This document shows, one piece after another, positions 1-4,744 of a stretch of 9,012 nucleotides of DNA. The DNA is taken from contig DATLRV010000045.1 of NCBI GenBank assembly GCA_035534455.1, forward strand, positions 1 through 9,012, given 5' to 3'. This stretch comes from JAJYVT01 sp035534455 (GTDB lineage Bacteria; Actinomycetota; Acidimicrobiia; Acidimicrobiales; RAAP-2). The first letter of the stretch is position 1. Each line of letters begins with the position of its first letter. A program made the position numbers and the translations under genes. The notes below the pieces were generated by a model. It saw nothing but the letters and a program-made list of their open reading frames with translations. It made no database searches and had not been told where the DNA came from.

Positions 1-196
1 CCTTGTAGACGCGGGCCCACACGTGGTGGAGCCCGGGCCGGTTGTTGGCCGTGGGCGGCCCCTCGTAGAAGACCCAGCGCTCGGCACCCGCCCGGCCCTC
101 GACGGATCGCTCGAAGACGCGGTGCGCGCGCCAGCGCTCGAACTCGGCGGCCTCGAGGGCCGAGAAGTCGACGTCGGGAGGCAGCGGGCGGAACAT
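1..196 (-). CDS. ileS: Isoleucyl-tRNA synthetase, N-terminal fragment
   Basis: Class I aminoacyl-tRNA synthetase that charges tRNA-Ile in the cytoplasm. Only the first 65 codons lie in the window; the rest is beyond the left edge. From the ATG at 196 the protein starts MFRPLPPDVDFSALEAAEF. Residues 43-58 read FYEGPPTANNRPGLHH, the N-terminal Rossmann entry of IleRS. GLHH (55-58) stands where the HIGH signature lies, and VWARVYK follows. From family knowledge, EGPPTANGxPGxHH is typical of IleRS and separates it from ValRS and LeuRS; the eukaryote-like (type 2) form is likely but not proven by 65 residues. The Shine-Dalgarno is weak: AGG at 209-211, about 12 nt from the ATG. The gene is divergent from the Nudix gene. 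The leader upstream carries a possible T-box element, described separately. Confidence 0.87.
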   Translation of the reverse strand, partial: MFRPLPPDVDFSALEAAEFERWRAHRVFERSVEGRAGAERWVFYEGPPTANNRPGLHHVWARVYK

Positions 197-208
197 CGGT
201 CGCACGAG

Positions 209-284
209 CCTACCGGCGCGCCGGGCGGTGCCAGGGTCCGAGCGCGTGAGTCCTCGGGCTGCGGGGATCCCCCTGCGTTCGCGC
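209..284 (-). promoter_or_regulatory. Candidate T-box-like leader element of ileS
   Basis: Read on the minus strand, TGGCACCGC (233-225) matches the core TGGNACCGC of the T-box, the element that senses uncharged tRNA. It sits 28 nt before the ileS ATG, where actinobacterial translational T-boxes act on the ribosome binding site. Just upstream, 276-261 can fold into a hairpin whose loop shows GGATC, so an AUC isoleucine codon is exposed. Outer arms at 280-284 and 242-246 (5 bp) enclose that hairpin. A perfect 12-bp palindrome, CCGGCGCGCCGG (213-224), lies between the T-box core and the weak SD and could serve as sequestering stem. Against it: the variable base is C, while tRNA-Ile normally has A73 and would favour T, and the flanking AGGG arm of the consensus is poor. 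High GC also makes such matches more likely. Suggestive only. Confidence 0.3.
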
Positions 285-293
285 GGCAGACCA

Positions 294-321
294 CGGTCAG
301 CGGTCAGCGGTCAGCGGGCAG
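294..321. repeat. 7-bp tandem repeat, 3 perfect copies plus 1 degenerate
   Basis: CGGTCAG is repeated head to tail at 294-300, 301-307 and 308-314, followed by CGGGCAG at 315-321 with one change. It lies in the roughly 260-nt gap between the divergent ileS and Nudix genes. The period of 7 is not a multiple of three and no credible gene covers it, so it is a noncoding microsatellite-like repeat. A regulatory role is possible but nothing in the sequence shows one. Confidence 0.85.
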
Positions 322-456
322 CCGTCGGGCGAGGCGCGGACCGGCGTGCCCCCGGCGCCTGCGGCACAACGAGGGGCACGCGCGGCCCCGCGCTCCCCCG
401 CCCGCGCCGGCACGAAGAGGCCCCTCCGGGCGGCGCGGTGCGGCAGAGTTGGGCGC

Positions 457-912
457 GTGGTCCGCCGCGACGTCGCCCGCGTGGTGCTGGTCGACGAGGA
501 AGGGGCCGTCCTCCTTCTCTCGGGGAAGGATCTGGGCATCCCGGAGGCCACCGAGTTCTGGTTCACGCCCGGGGGCGGGGCCGAGCCGGGCGAGCTGCTC
601 GAGGAGACCGGCCGGCGCGAGGTCCACGAGGAGACGGGCCACGTCGTCGGCGACCTCGGGCCCGTCCGCTGGCGACGCGACAACGCGTTCGTCTTCGAAG
701 GGGTGTCGTACGAGCAGGACGAGTCGTTCTTCGTCGTCCGCACGGCGCGCGTCGACGTGCGGCCGGCCGCGTGGACCGAGATCGAGACGCGTTCGGTGAC
801 GGGGTGGCGGTGGTGGCCGCTCGACGAGCTGTGCGCGACGGACGCCGTCGTCTACCCGCCCGACCTCGGTCTGCTCCTCTCGTCGGTGCCTGAGCTACGG
901 TCCGACCGGTGA
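457..912 (+). CDS. Nudix hydrolase
   Basis: Predicted 151-aa cytoplasmic Nudix enzyme, hydrolysing a nucleoside diphosphate linked to another moiety with Mg2+ or Mn2+. The Nudix box GX5EX7REUXEEXGU is complete at residues 40-62: G40, E46, R54-E55, E58-E59 and G61; only the last hydrophobic position is His62. The segment before it, WFTPGGGAEPGE (35-46), is also typical. The start was set at GTG 457 because MVRRDVARVVLVDEEGAVLL begins the first beta strand of the fold. The open frame continues upstream to 346, but that stretch is low-complexity Ala/Arg/Pro and unlike any Nudix N-terminus. No good SD precedes 457. The stop at 910-912 overlaps the next gene's GTG (GTGA), so the two are probably translationally coupled. 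The substrate cannot be told from sequence; many relatives act on oxidised nucleotides or on NDP-sugars. Confidence 0.85.
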   Translation: MVRRDVARVVLVDEEGAVLLLSGKDLGIPEATEFWFTPGGGAEPGELLEETGRREVHEETGHVVGDLGPVRWRRDNAFVFEGVSYEQDESFFVVRTARVDVRPAAWTEIETRSVTGWRWWPLDELCATDAVVYPPDLGLLLSSVPELRSDR

Positions 913-1454
913 CCGCCGCCGATCCTCCCGCATGGACCGCCCCTGTGCCCGCGCGCGCGGAGCCGCGTCTGTGCACCGACGAACGCCCGGCCCTCGAGGA
1001 CTGGATCGCGTACCACCGCGCCACGTTGCTCTCGAAGTGCGCCGGCCTGAGCGCCGAGCAGCTGAAGCAGCGGGCCGCGGCGCCGTCCGCGCTCTCGCTC
1101 CTCGGACTCGTGCGCCACATGACCCTGGTCGAGCGCTGGTGGTTCCGGATGCTCGCGGCGCGAGAGGACCTCGAGTTCCTCTACACAACCGAGGACCGCT
1201 TGACAGCGGACTTCGGGGACGTCGACGACGCCGACGCGCCGGAGAACCTCGCCGCCTTCGAGCGCGAGTGCGCGGCCGCGGACGCCGCGGTCGCAGGCAT
1301 CGGTCTCGACGAGGTCGTCCCGAGCCGCGACAACCACCCCGAGCGGGTCCGGAACCTGCGGTGGATCTACCTCCACATGATCGAGGAGTACGCCCGCCAC
1401 AACGGCCACGCCGACCTCCTCAGGGAGGCGATCGACGGCACGACGGGCGATTGA
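909..1454 (+). CDS. DinB/DUF664 family protein
   Basis: Predicted 181-aa four-helix-bundle protein of the DinB superfamily (DUF664 branch). It starts at GTG 909 and overlaps the Nudix stop by 4 nt. The hallmark helices are visible: ALSLLGLVRHMTLVERWWF at 61-79 and WIYLHMIEEYARHNGHADLL at 152-171. The three histidines expected to bind a metal are H70, H156 and H164 or H167. Some members of this superfamily are metal-dependent thiol S-transferases using mycothiol or bacillithiol; most DUF664 members have no proven substrate. The coupling with a Nudix enzyme suggests a detoxification or house-cleaning role, but this is inference. Tryptophan pairs (W77-W78) and the charged C-terminus are normal for the family, and the length matches relatives of about 170-180 aa. 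Confidence 0.86.
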   Translation: MTAADPPAWTAPVPARAEPRLCTDERPALEDWIAYHRATLLSKCAGLSAEQLKQRAAAPSALSLLGLVRHMTLVERWWFRMLAAREDLEFLYTTEDRLTADFGDVDDADAPENLAAFERECAAADAAVAGIGLDEVVPSRDNHPERVRNLRWIYLHMIEEYARHNGHADLLREAIDGTTGD

Positions 1455-1462
1455 GGGCGCGT

Positions 1463-1491
1463 CCCCTTGCCAGCCGACCGGCGGCAGGGGG
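1463..1491 (+). terminator. GC-rich hairpin after the DinB gene, possible terminator
   Basis: CCCCTTGCC (1463-1471) pairs with GGCAGGGGG (1483-1491) over 9 bp with a single G-T wobble; the loop is 11 nt (1472-1482). It begins 8 nt after the DinB stop codon. There is no T tract after the stem, so it is not a classical intrinsic terminator, but such hairpins without a U tail are common 3' ends in high-GC actinobacteria. It separates the Nudix/DinB pair from the downstream VOC/HAD genes. Confidence 0.45.
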
Positions 1492-1520
1492 TGGTCGAGC
1501 TCCGCCCCGCCGGCGACGTC

Positions 1521-1526
1521 TACAGT
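1521..1526 (+). promoter_or_regulatory. Possible -10 element for the VOC/HAD genes
   Basis: TACAGT at 1521-1526 fits the actinobacterial TANNNT -10 pattern and is the best match in the gap 1455-1579. It would start RNA near 1533, about 14 nt before the strong SD at 1547-1553. I see no convincing -35 hexamer, so this is weak evidence. Confidence 0.22.
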
Positions 1527-1559
1527 GGCCAGGGCTGGCCGCGCAGGGAGGTGCGTACG

Positions 1560-1583
1560 GTGTCCGGAGTCCGAGGCCCGTGA
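1560..1583 (+). CDS. Candidate 7-codon upstream mini-ORF (MSGVRGP)
   Basis: A perfect 7-base Shine-Dalgarno, GGAGGTG (1547-1553), lies 6 nt before GTG 1560. That GTG opens a frame of seven codons, MSGVRGP, ending in TGA at 1581-1583. The stop overlaps GTG 1580, the best start of the VOC gene, in a GTGA arrangement. The SD is 26 nt from GTG 1580, too far to serve it directly. The reading is a short leader peptide coupling translation to the VOC gene. A rival reading is a one-base sequence error, so that GTG 1560 is really the VOC start. No function is recognisable in the peptide itself. Confidence 0.3.
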   Translation: MSGVRGP

Positions 1584-2038
1584 GCGCTTCTGCTGCCCGG
1601 TGGTCGATCCGTTCCGTGCTCGTGTCCGTCCGCGACCTCACACGCTCGGTCGCCTTCTACCGCGACGTGCTCGCCCTGGACGAGCTCGCCCGCGAGGGAG
1701 AAGTCGCGGTGCTCGGTGCCGAGCGCCAGGCGCTCACCGTGATCCTGCGCGCGGTGAGCGGATCCGGCGTCCGACACGGACAGCAGGAGGTCGGGCCGCG
1801 CGCCGTCATCTTCGACGTCGGTCAGCAGAGCGAGCTCCAGGCGGTCGCGGACCGGCTCGAGGGCGCGGGAGCGCTCAGGTCGCGCTCGCCGCTGCACGAC
1901 ACCGAGCCCTTCGAGGTCGTCGCCGGCCGCGACCCCGACGGGTTGCCCCTCGTCTTCGTGTCGTACGAGTCGAGCTCGCCGCTCCAGGCGGAGCACTACG
2001 CCCGCGTCGCGCTCCGCATGTACGGCGTCGACCTGTAG
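1580..2038 (+). CDS. VOC (glyoxalase/bleomycin-resistance fold) family protein
   Basis: Predicted 152-aa protein of the vicinal oxygen chelate superfamily. The start at GTG 1580 puts WSIRSVLVSVRDLTRSVAFY near residues 8-27, matching the usual first beta-alpha unit (strand, then D-L-x-x-S-x-x-FY). The second module ends with RDPDGLPLVFVSYE (117-130), matching the common DPDGN-x-x-E segment. The positions that usually hold metal ligands look replaced: Ser12 where the first His usually stands, and Val125 where the last Glu usually stands. A classical metal-dependent glyoxalase activity is therefore doubtful; it may be a binding protein or use other ligands. The gene is probably cotranscribed with the HAD gene 40 nt downstream. 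Its ribosome binding site is unusual (see the mini-ORF at 1560-1583). Substrate unknown. Confidence 0.77.
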   Translation: MSASAARWSIRSVLVSVRDLTRSVAFYRDVLALDELAREGEVAVLGAERQALTVILRAVSGSGVRHGQQEVGPRAVIFDVGQQSELQAVADRLEGAGALRSRSPLHDTEPFEVVAGRDPDGLPLVFVSYESSSPLQAEHYARVALRMYGVDL

Positions 2039-2049
2039 GAGGGCGGCTG

Positions 2050-2073
2050 GTGCGCCCGCGGGAGCGTCGGTAG
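2050..2073 (+). CDS. Candidate 7-codon mini-ORF (MRPRERR) before the HAD gene
   Basis: GGAGGG at 2038-2043, overlapping the VOC stop codon, is the best SD in the gap. It is 6 nt from GTG 2050, which opens MRPRERR and stops at TAG 2071-2073, 5 nt before the HAD ATG at 2079. The SD is 35 nt from that ATG. The arrangement resembles the 1560-1583 mini-ORF one gene upstream. Four of seven codons are Arg, but such composition is easy to get at this GC content. Weakly supported; it may be chance. Confidence 0.18.
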   Translation: MRPRERR

Positions 2074-2078
2074 AGCTC

Positions 2079-2945
2079 ATGGGCTCGTCCGCAGAGGTCG
2101 CTGCCGAGCCGCGCGCCGAGACCAAGCTGCTCCTTGCGGACGTCGACGGCACGCTCGTCACGCAGGACAAGGTCCTCACCGATCAGGCCGTCGACGCGGT
2201 GCGCCGGCTGCACGATGCCGGCGTCCTGTTCGCGGTCACGAGCGGGAGGCCTCCCCGCGGCATGGAGATGCTCGTCGGGCCGCTCGCGCTCGAGACCCCG
2301 ATCGCGGCCTTCAACGGCGGACTGATCGTCGATCCGGACATGACGGTGATCGAACGGAGGGTCCTGCCAGAACCGCTGGTCGTACCGCTCGCGCAGCTCA
2401 TCGGCTCGTTCGGCCTGGACGTGTGGCTCTACCGCGGCACCGACTGGTACGTGCAGGACCTGAAAGGTCCCCACGTCGACCGGGAGGCGTGGACCGTGCG
2501 GTTCGACCCGACGCTCATGACCGGCGTCGAGGAGCACACGCACGACGTCGCGAAGCTCGTGGGCGTGAGCGACGACCACGACGCCGTGTCGCGCGCGTCG
2601 GCGGCAGTGCACGACCGCTTCGGGGACCACGTGACGGCCGCGCCGTCCCAGCCCTACTACCTGGACGTCACGCACCCACGGGCCAACAAGGGCGAGGTGG
2701 CGAAGTACCTCGCGGGGCGCTACGAGCTGTCGGCCGGACAGATCGCGACGATCGGCGACCAGCCGAACGACGTCTTGATGTTCGCCCACTCGGGCCTGAG
2801 CATCGCCATGGGGAACGCGGACCCGCAGGTGCAGCGGGCCGCCCGCCGGGTCACCGAGACCAACGAGCGCAACGGGTTCGCCGCCGCGGTGGACCGCTTC
2901 GTCCTCACGCCACCAGGCGAGGGAGGGGCGGCGGCTTCGAGGTAG
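2079..2945 (+). CDS. Cof-type HAD-superfamily phosphatase
   Basis: Predicted 288-aa cytoplasmic phosphatase of the Cof/YidA-like (C2B cap) HAD branch, dephosphorylating sugar phosphates or similar small phosphoesters with Mg2+. All four HAD motifs are present: motif I DVDGTL with nucleophile D21 and acid D23; motif II TSGR (54-57); motif III Lys204 in RANKGEVAKYL; motif IV GDQPND (226-231) with D227 and D231. The cap domain lies between about residues 85 and 195. FNGG (78-81) and AMGNA (243-247) are also family hallmarks. The ATG at 2079 is followed by a poorly conserved leader of about 14 residues; no better start is in frame, and only a weak SD lies nearby. The gene follows the VOC gene by 40 nt and converges on the channel pseudogene with only 5 nt between stops. 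Substrate not deducible. Confidence 0.9.
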   Translation: MGSSAEVAAEPRAETKLLLADVDGTLVTQDKVLTDQAVDAVRRLHDAGVLFAVTSGRPPRGMEMLVGPLALETPIAAFNGGLIVDPDMTVIERRVLPEPLVVPLAQLIGSFGLDVWLYRGTDWYVQDLKGPHVDREAWTVRFDPTLMTGVEEHTHDVAKLVGVSDDHDAVSRASAAVHDRFGDHVTAAPSQPYYLDVTHPRANKGEVAKYLAGRYELSAGQIATIGDQPNDVLMFAHSGLSIAMGNADPQVQRAARRVTETNERNGFAAAVDRFVLTPPGEGGAAASR

Positions 2946-2950
2946 GCGGG

Positions 2951-3927
2951 TCAGAGCCCGGCGGGCGGGGACTCCCGTGATCGCCACGGGCCGTGCCGGG
3001 AGAGAAGGTACTTCGCACCCTCGACGCTGAGGAAGGCGGTGACGACGGCGATCAGGATCGGCGGCGTTCCGAGGGGCCCGACGCGGGTGAGGAACGCCGC
3101 CATGATCACCATCGCGAACGGCGCGGCCGCGAGCGTCCCGAGGACCGCGGGGAGCAGGCAGCTGAACGCGAGCCCGAGCGGCACCGCCGGGATCGCGAGG
3201 TGGACGACTTCCCCGCCGTCCCGCCGATGAACAGGGTCGGGAAGATCGGACCGCCCACGAACCCGCCGCTCTGGCTGACGGCGTAGGTGAACATCTTGGC
3301 GACGAGGATCGCGAGGCACAGGCCCACGCCGAAAGCTCCGGCACCCTTCAGCACCGATCCGAGCTGGTGCCCGCCTGTGAACATCGTCAGCGGGAGCACG
3401 ACGCCGACGGAACGCGTAGCGGGGCACCTGGTACGCCCCGAGGAACACCGCTCCCGCGATGGCGAAGTAGATCCCGAAGGAGATGCCCGCGGCCGCGATG
3501 CCGGTGAGCAGCGTCTTGCTGAAGGCGCGTCCGCCGGGGCGCACCACCTCGAGGATGAGCATGACCGCGATGACCGGGCTCGAGAAGAGCCAGCGCCGGC
3601 TCGAACCTCCCCGCCTGCAGGTCGTCGAACAACCCCGGAACGACGTCGGGAAGGCGGGTCAGCCTCCGCAGGAGACCGACGAGGACGCCGGCCGCCGCCG
3701 TGACCGCCACCCACCACCAGTGCCCGTCGAACCATCCCGGATGGGATCCGGTGGTCCAACGATCCCCGAGCTTGACGACCTCGAGGAAGCCCAGTGCCGC
3801 GAGCGCGCCGGACACCCCCGAGGACGGCGGCGTACCCGACGAGCACCCAGAACCCCCGTCCCAGGCTGATGGGGTGGCCCGTCGGCCGGGGCACTGCGCC
3901 CACGCGTCCGACGTTACCAAGCTCCAC
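2951..3927 (-). pseudogene. ClC-family chloride channel/transporter, frameshifted and internally deleted
   Basis: Recognisable ClC membrane-protein pieces lie in three minus-strand frames and must be joined by four frame changes. From the 5' end: GFWVLVGYAAVLG; then (near 3815-3819) ALAALGFLEVVKLGDRW with a WWWVAVTAAAGVLVGLL helix; then (near 3580-3600) SSPVIAVMLILEVVRPGG through FLGAYQVPRYAF; then (near 3402-3412) VVLPLTMFTGGHQLG through GGPIFPTLFIGGTAG, the helix N region; then (near 3211-3214) VVHLAIPAVPLGLAF to the TGA at 2951. The first and last shifts lie in C runs and are each repaired by one base. At the other two joins, conserved blocks seem absent, including the helix F segment with the GxEGP-like filter. 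The whole span is 977 nt, while relatives are usually 400 aa or more. Start taken as GTG 3927. Likely non-functional, unless the assembly is faulty. Confidence 0.83.
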
Positions 3928-4023
3928 CTGCGGTTTCGGGGTTCAGGATGCTGCCGGTCCCCTGCTGTCGGCGGCGATCCGCGTCGACGTCCGTCGTTTC
4001 CGCACCCCGATCTCGGTCCGAAG

Positions 4024-4065
4024 CGATGCGCCTTGGTGCGAAGATGTTATGATGCGCTGATGCGC
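4024..4065 (+). promoter_or_regulatory. vapBC promoter: leaderless -10 with GATGCGC repeats
   Basis: TATGAT (4048-4053) is a near-consensus -10 hexamer. RNA would start about 7 nt later, at the vapB ATG (4060), which suggests a leaderless mRNA; no SD precedes that ATG. TGATGCGC occurs twice in tandem (4050-4057 and 4058-4065), covering the -10 and the start codon. A third copy, CGATGCGC, lies at 4024-4031. Ribbon-helix-helix antitoxins repress their own operons by binding short repeats at such places, so this is a plausible VapB operator. No clear -35 is visible. Confidence 0.5.
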
Positions 4066-4299
4066 ACGACGCTCGACCTCCCCGACGACCTGCACAAGCA
4101 GGCGGCTGCCATCGCTCGAGACACGTCGCGCAGCTTGAGCGAAACGGTCGCGGACCTGATCCGCCGTGGGCTCGGCGAGGACGACGGGGAGGGCGCGGTA
4201 ACGCGGTCGCGGAGCGCCCTCACCGGACTCCCCGTGCTGCACCTGCGCCGCACGATCACCAGCGCCGACGTCCGTGCCCTCGAGGACGACGCCGAGTGA
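4060..4299 (+). CDS. vapB: VapB-type antitoxin, ribbon-helix-helix
   Basis: Predicted 79-aa antitoxin. The N-terminal part, MRTTLDLPDDLHKQAAAIAR (1-20), is the beta strand and first helix of a ribbon-helix-helix DNA-binding domain. TSRSLSETVADLIRRGL (22-38) forms the second helix, with the family's S-L-S-E-x-V pattern. The acidic, flexible C-terminus (about 40-79, ending ITSADVRALEDDAE) is expected to wrap the toxin. The ATG at 4060 is chosen because the fold begins exactly there and the -10 places transcription start on it. The open frame continues upstream to 3700, but that part is antisense to the channel pseudogene and not family-like. The stop overlaps the toxin GTG by 4 nt, the standard coupled arrangement. 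It should neutralise VapC and autoregulate the operon. Confidence 0.85.
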   Translation: MRTTLDLPDDLHKQAAAIARDTSRSLSETVADLIRRGLGEDDGEGAVTRSRSALTGLPVLHLRRTITSADVRALEDDAE

Positions 4300-4697
4300 C
4301 GACCCTGCTCGACAGCAACGTGCTCATCGCCCTGCTCGTCGACGACCACGTGCACCACGACAGGGTCGAGCGATGGCTCGGCCGGATCTCGGGGCCCTTC
4401 GCGACCTGCCCCATCACCGAAGGGGCTTTCGTCCGCCTCGTCGTCCGTGAAGGGGGGACTCCTCGTGACGCCACGGGTGTCCTCGTCGACCTCGGGCTCG
4501 ACGACCGACACCGCTTCTGGCCGGCGGACCGCACTTACGCCGAGGTGCGAATGAGCGGCGTGGTCGGCCACCGTCAGGTCACGGACGCCTACCTGGCGCA
4601 GCTCGCGCGCAGCAACGGGGGCAGGCTGGCGACCCTGGACACCGGGCTCGCCGAGGCCCAGCGGGACGTCGTGGAGCTGGTCGGGACCGGGCCATAG
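4296..4697 (+). CDS. vapC: VapC-type PIN-domain toxin ribonuclease
   Basis: Predicted 133-aa PIN-domain endoribonuclease, the toxin partner of the antitoxin encoded just upstream; VapC enzymes stop translation by cutting tRNA or rRNA. The Mg2+-binding acidic residues are all present: D6 in LLDSNVLIAL, E42 in CPITEGAFVRL, D97 in VTDAYLAQLA and D115 in LATLDTGLA. The toxin therefore looks intact. GTG 4296 overlaps the antitoxin stop as GTGA. Length is typical for the family. The TA7-like pattern (W75 and the HRQVTDAYL helix) is common among actinobacterial VapCs, but the RNA target cannot be read from sequence. The pair stands alone beside an ATPase gene that starts 46 nt later with its own promoter. 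Confidence 0.88.
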   Translation: MTTLLDSNVLIALLVDDHVHHDRVERWLGRISGPFATCPITEGAFVRLVVREGGTPRDATGVLVDLGLDDRHRFWPADRTYAEVRMSGVVGHRQVTDAYLAQLARSNGGRLATLDTGLAEAQRDVVELVGTGP

Positions 4698-4705
4698 GCG
4701 CTGAT

Positions 4706-4744
4706 TCGCAAGTCTGCACATCGCAGTTCTGTATACTCACCGGG
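4706..4744 (+). promoter_or_regulatory. Promoter of the ATPase gene with inverted and direct repeats, leaderless
   Basis: TATACT (4732-4737) is a near-consensus -10; transcription should begin about 4744, the A-site of the GTG start, so the mRNA is probably leaderless and no SD is seen. Upstream lies an imperfect direct repeat, TCGCAAGTCTG (4706-4716) and TCGCAGTTCTG (4721-4731), 9 of 11 bases the same with a 15-nt period. Within it CTGC (4714-4717) and GCAG (4723-4726) form an inverted repeat with a 5-nt spacer. The patch is distinctly AT-richer than its surroundings. A protein-binding site overlapping the -35 region is likely; the binder is unknown. Confidence 0.5.

Noticed and set aside
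346..456. Extended N-terminus for the Nudix protein
   Set aside because: The extension is Ala/Pro/Arg low complexity, has no counterpart in Nudix enzymes, and the fold begins at GTG 457.
23..799. Plus-strand open frame of 258 codons over ileS and Nudix
   Set aside because: Its first part is antisense to ileS and the rest is out of frame with the Nudix box; no family pattern.
932..1579. Long plus-strand frame leading into the VOC gene
   Set aside because: Up to 1454 it overlaps the DinB gene in another frame and reads as Arg/Pro/Gly-rich text; family-like sequence begins only after GTG 1580.
1875..3344. Minus-strand open frame of 489 codons
   Set aside because: It is mostly antisense to the Cof-type HAD gene, which carries all four motifs; only its 5' end overlaps the channel pseudogene, and in a non-coding frame there.
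3700..4059. Extended N-terminus for the antitoxin
   Set aside because: It is antisense to the channel pseudogene; the ribbon-helix-helix fold and predicted transcript start both begin at 4060.
4049..4060. Tiny ORF ATG-ATG-CGC-TGA overlapping the antitoxin start
   Set aside because: It lies within the -10 region and upstream of the predicted transcript start, so it would not be in the mRNA.
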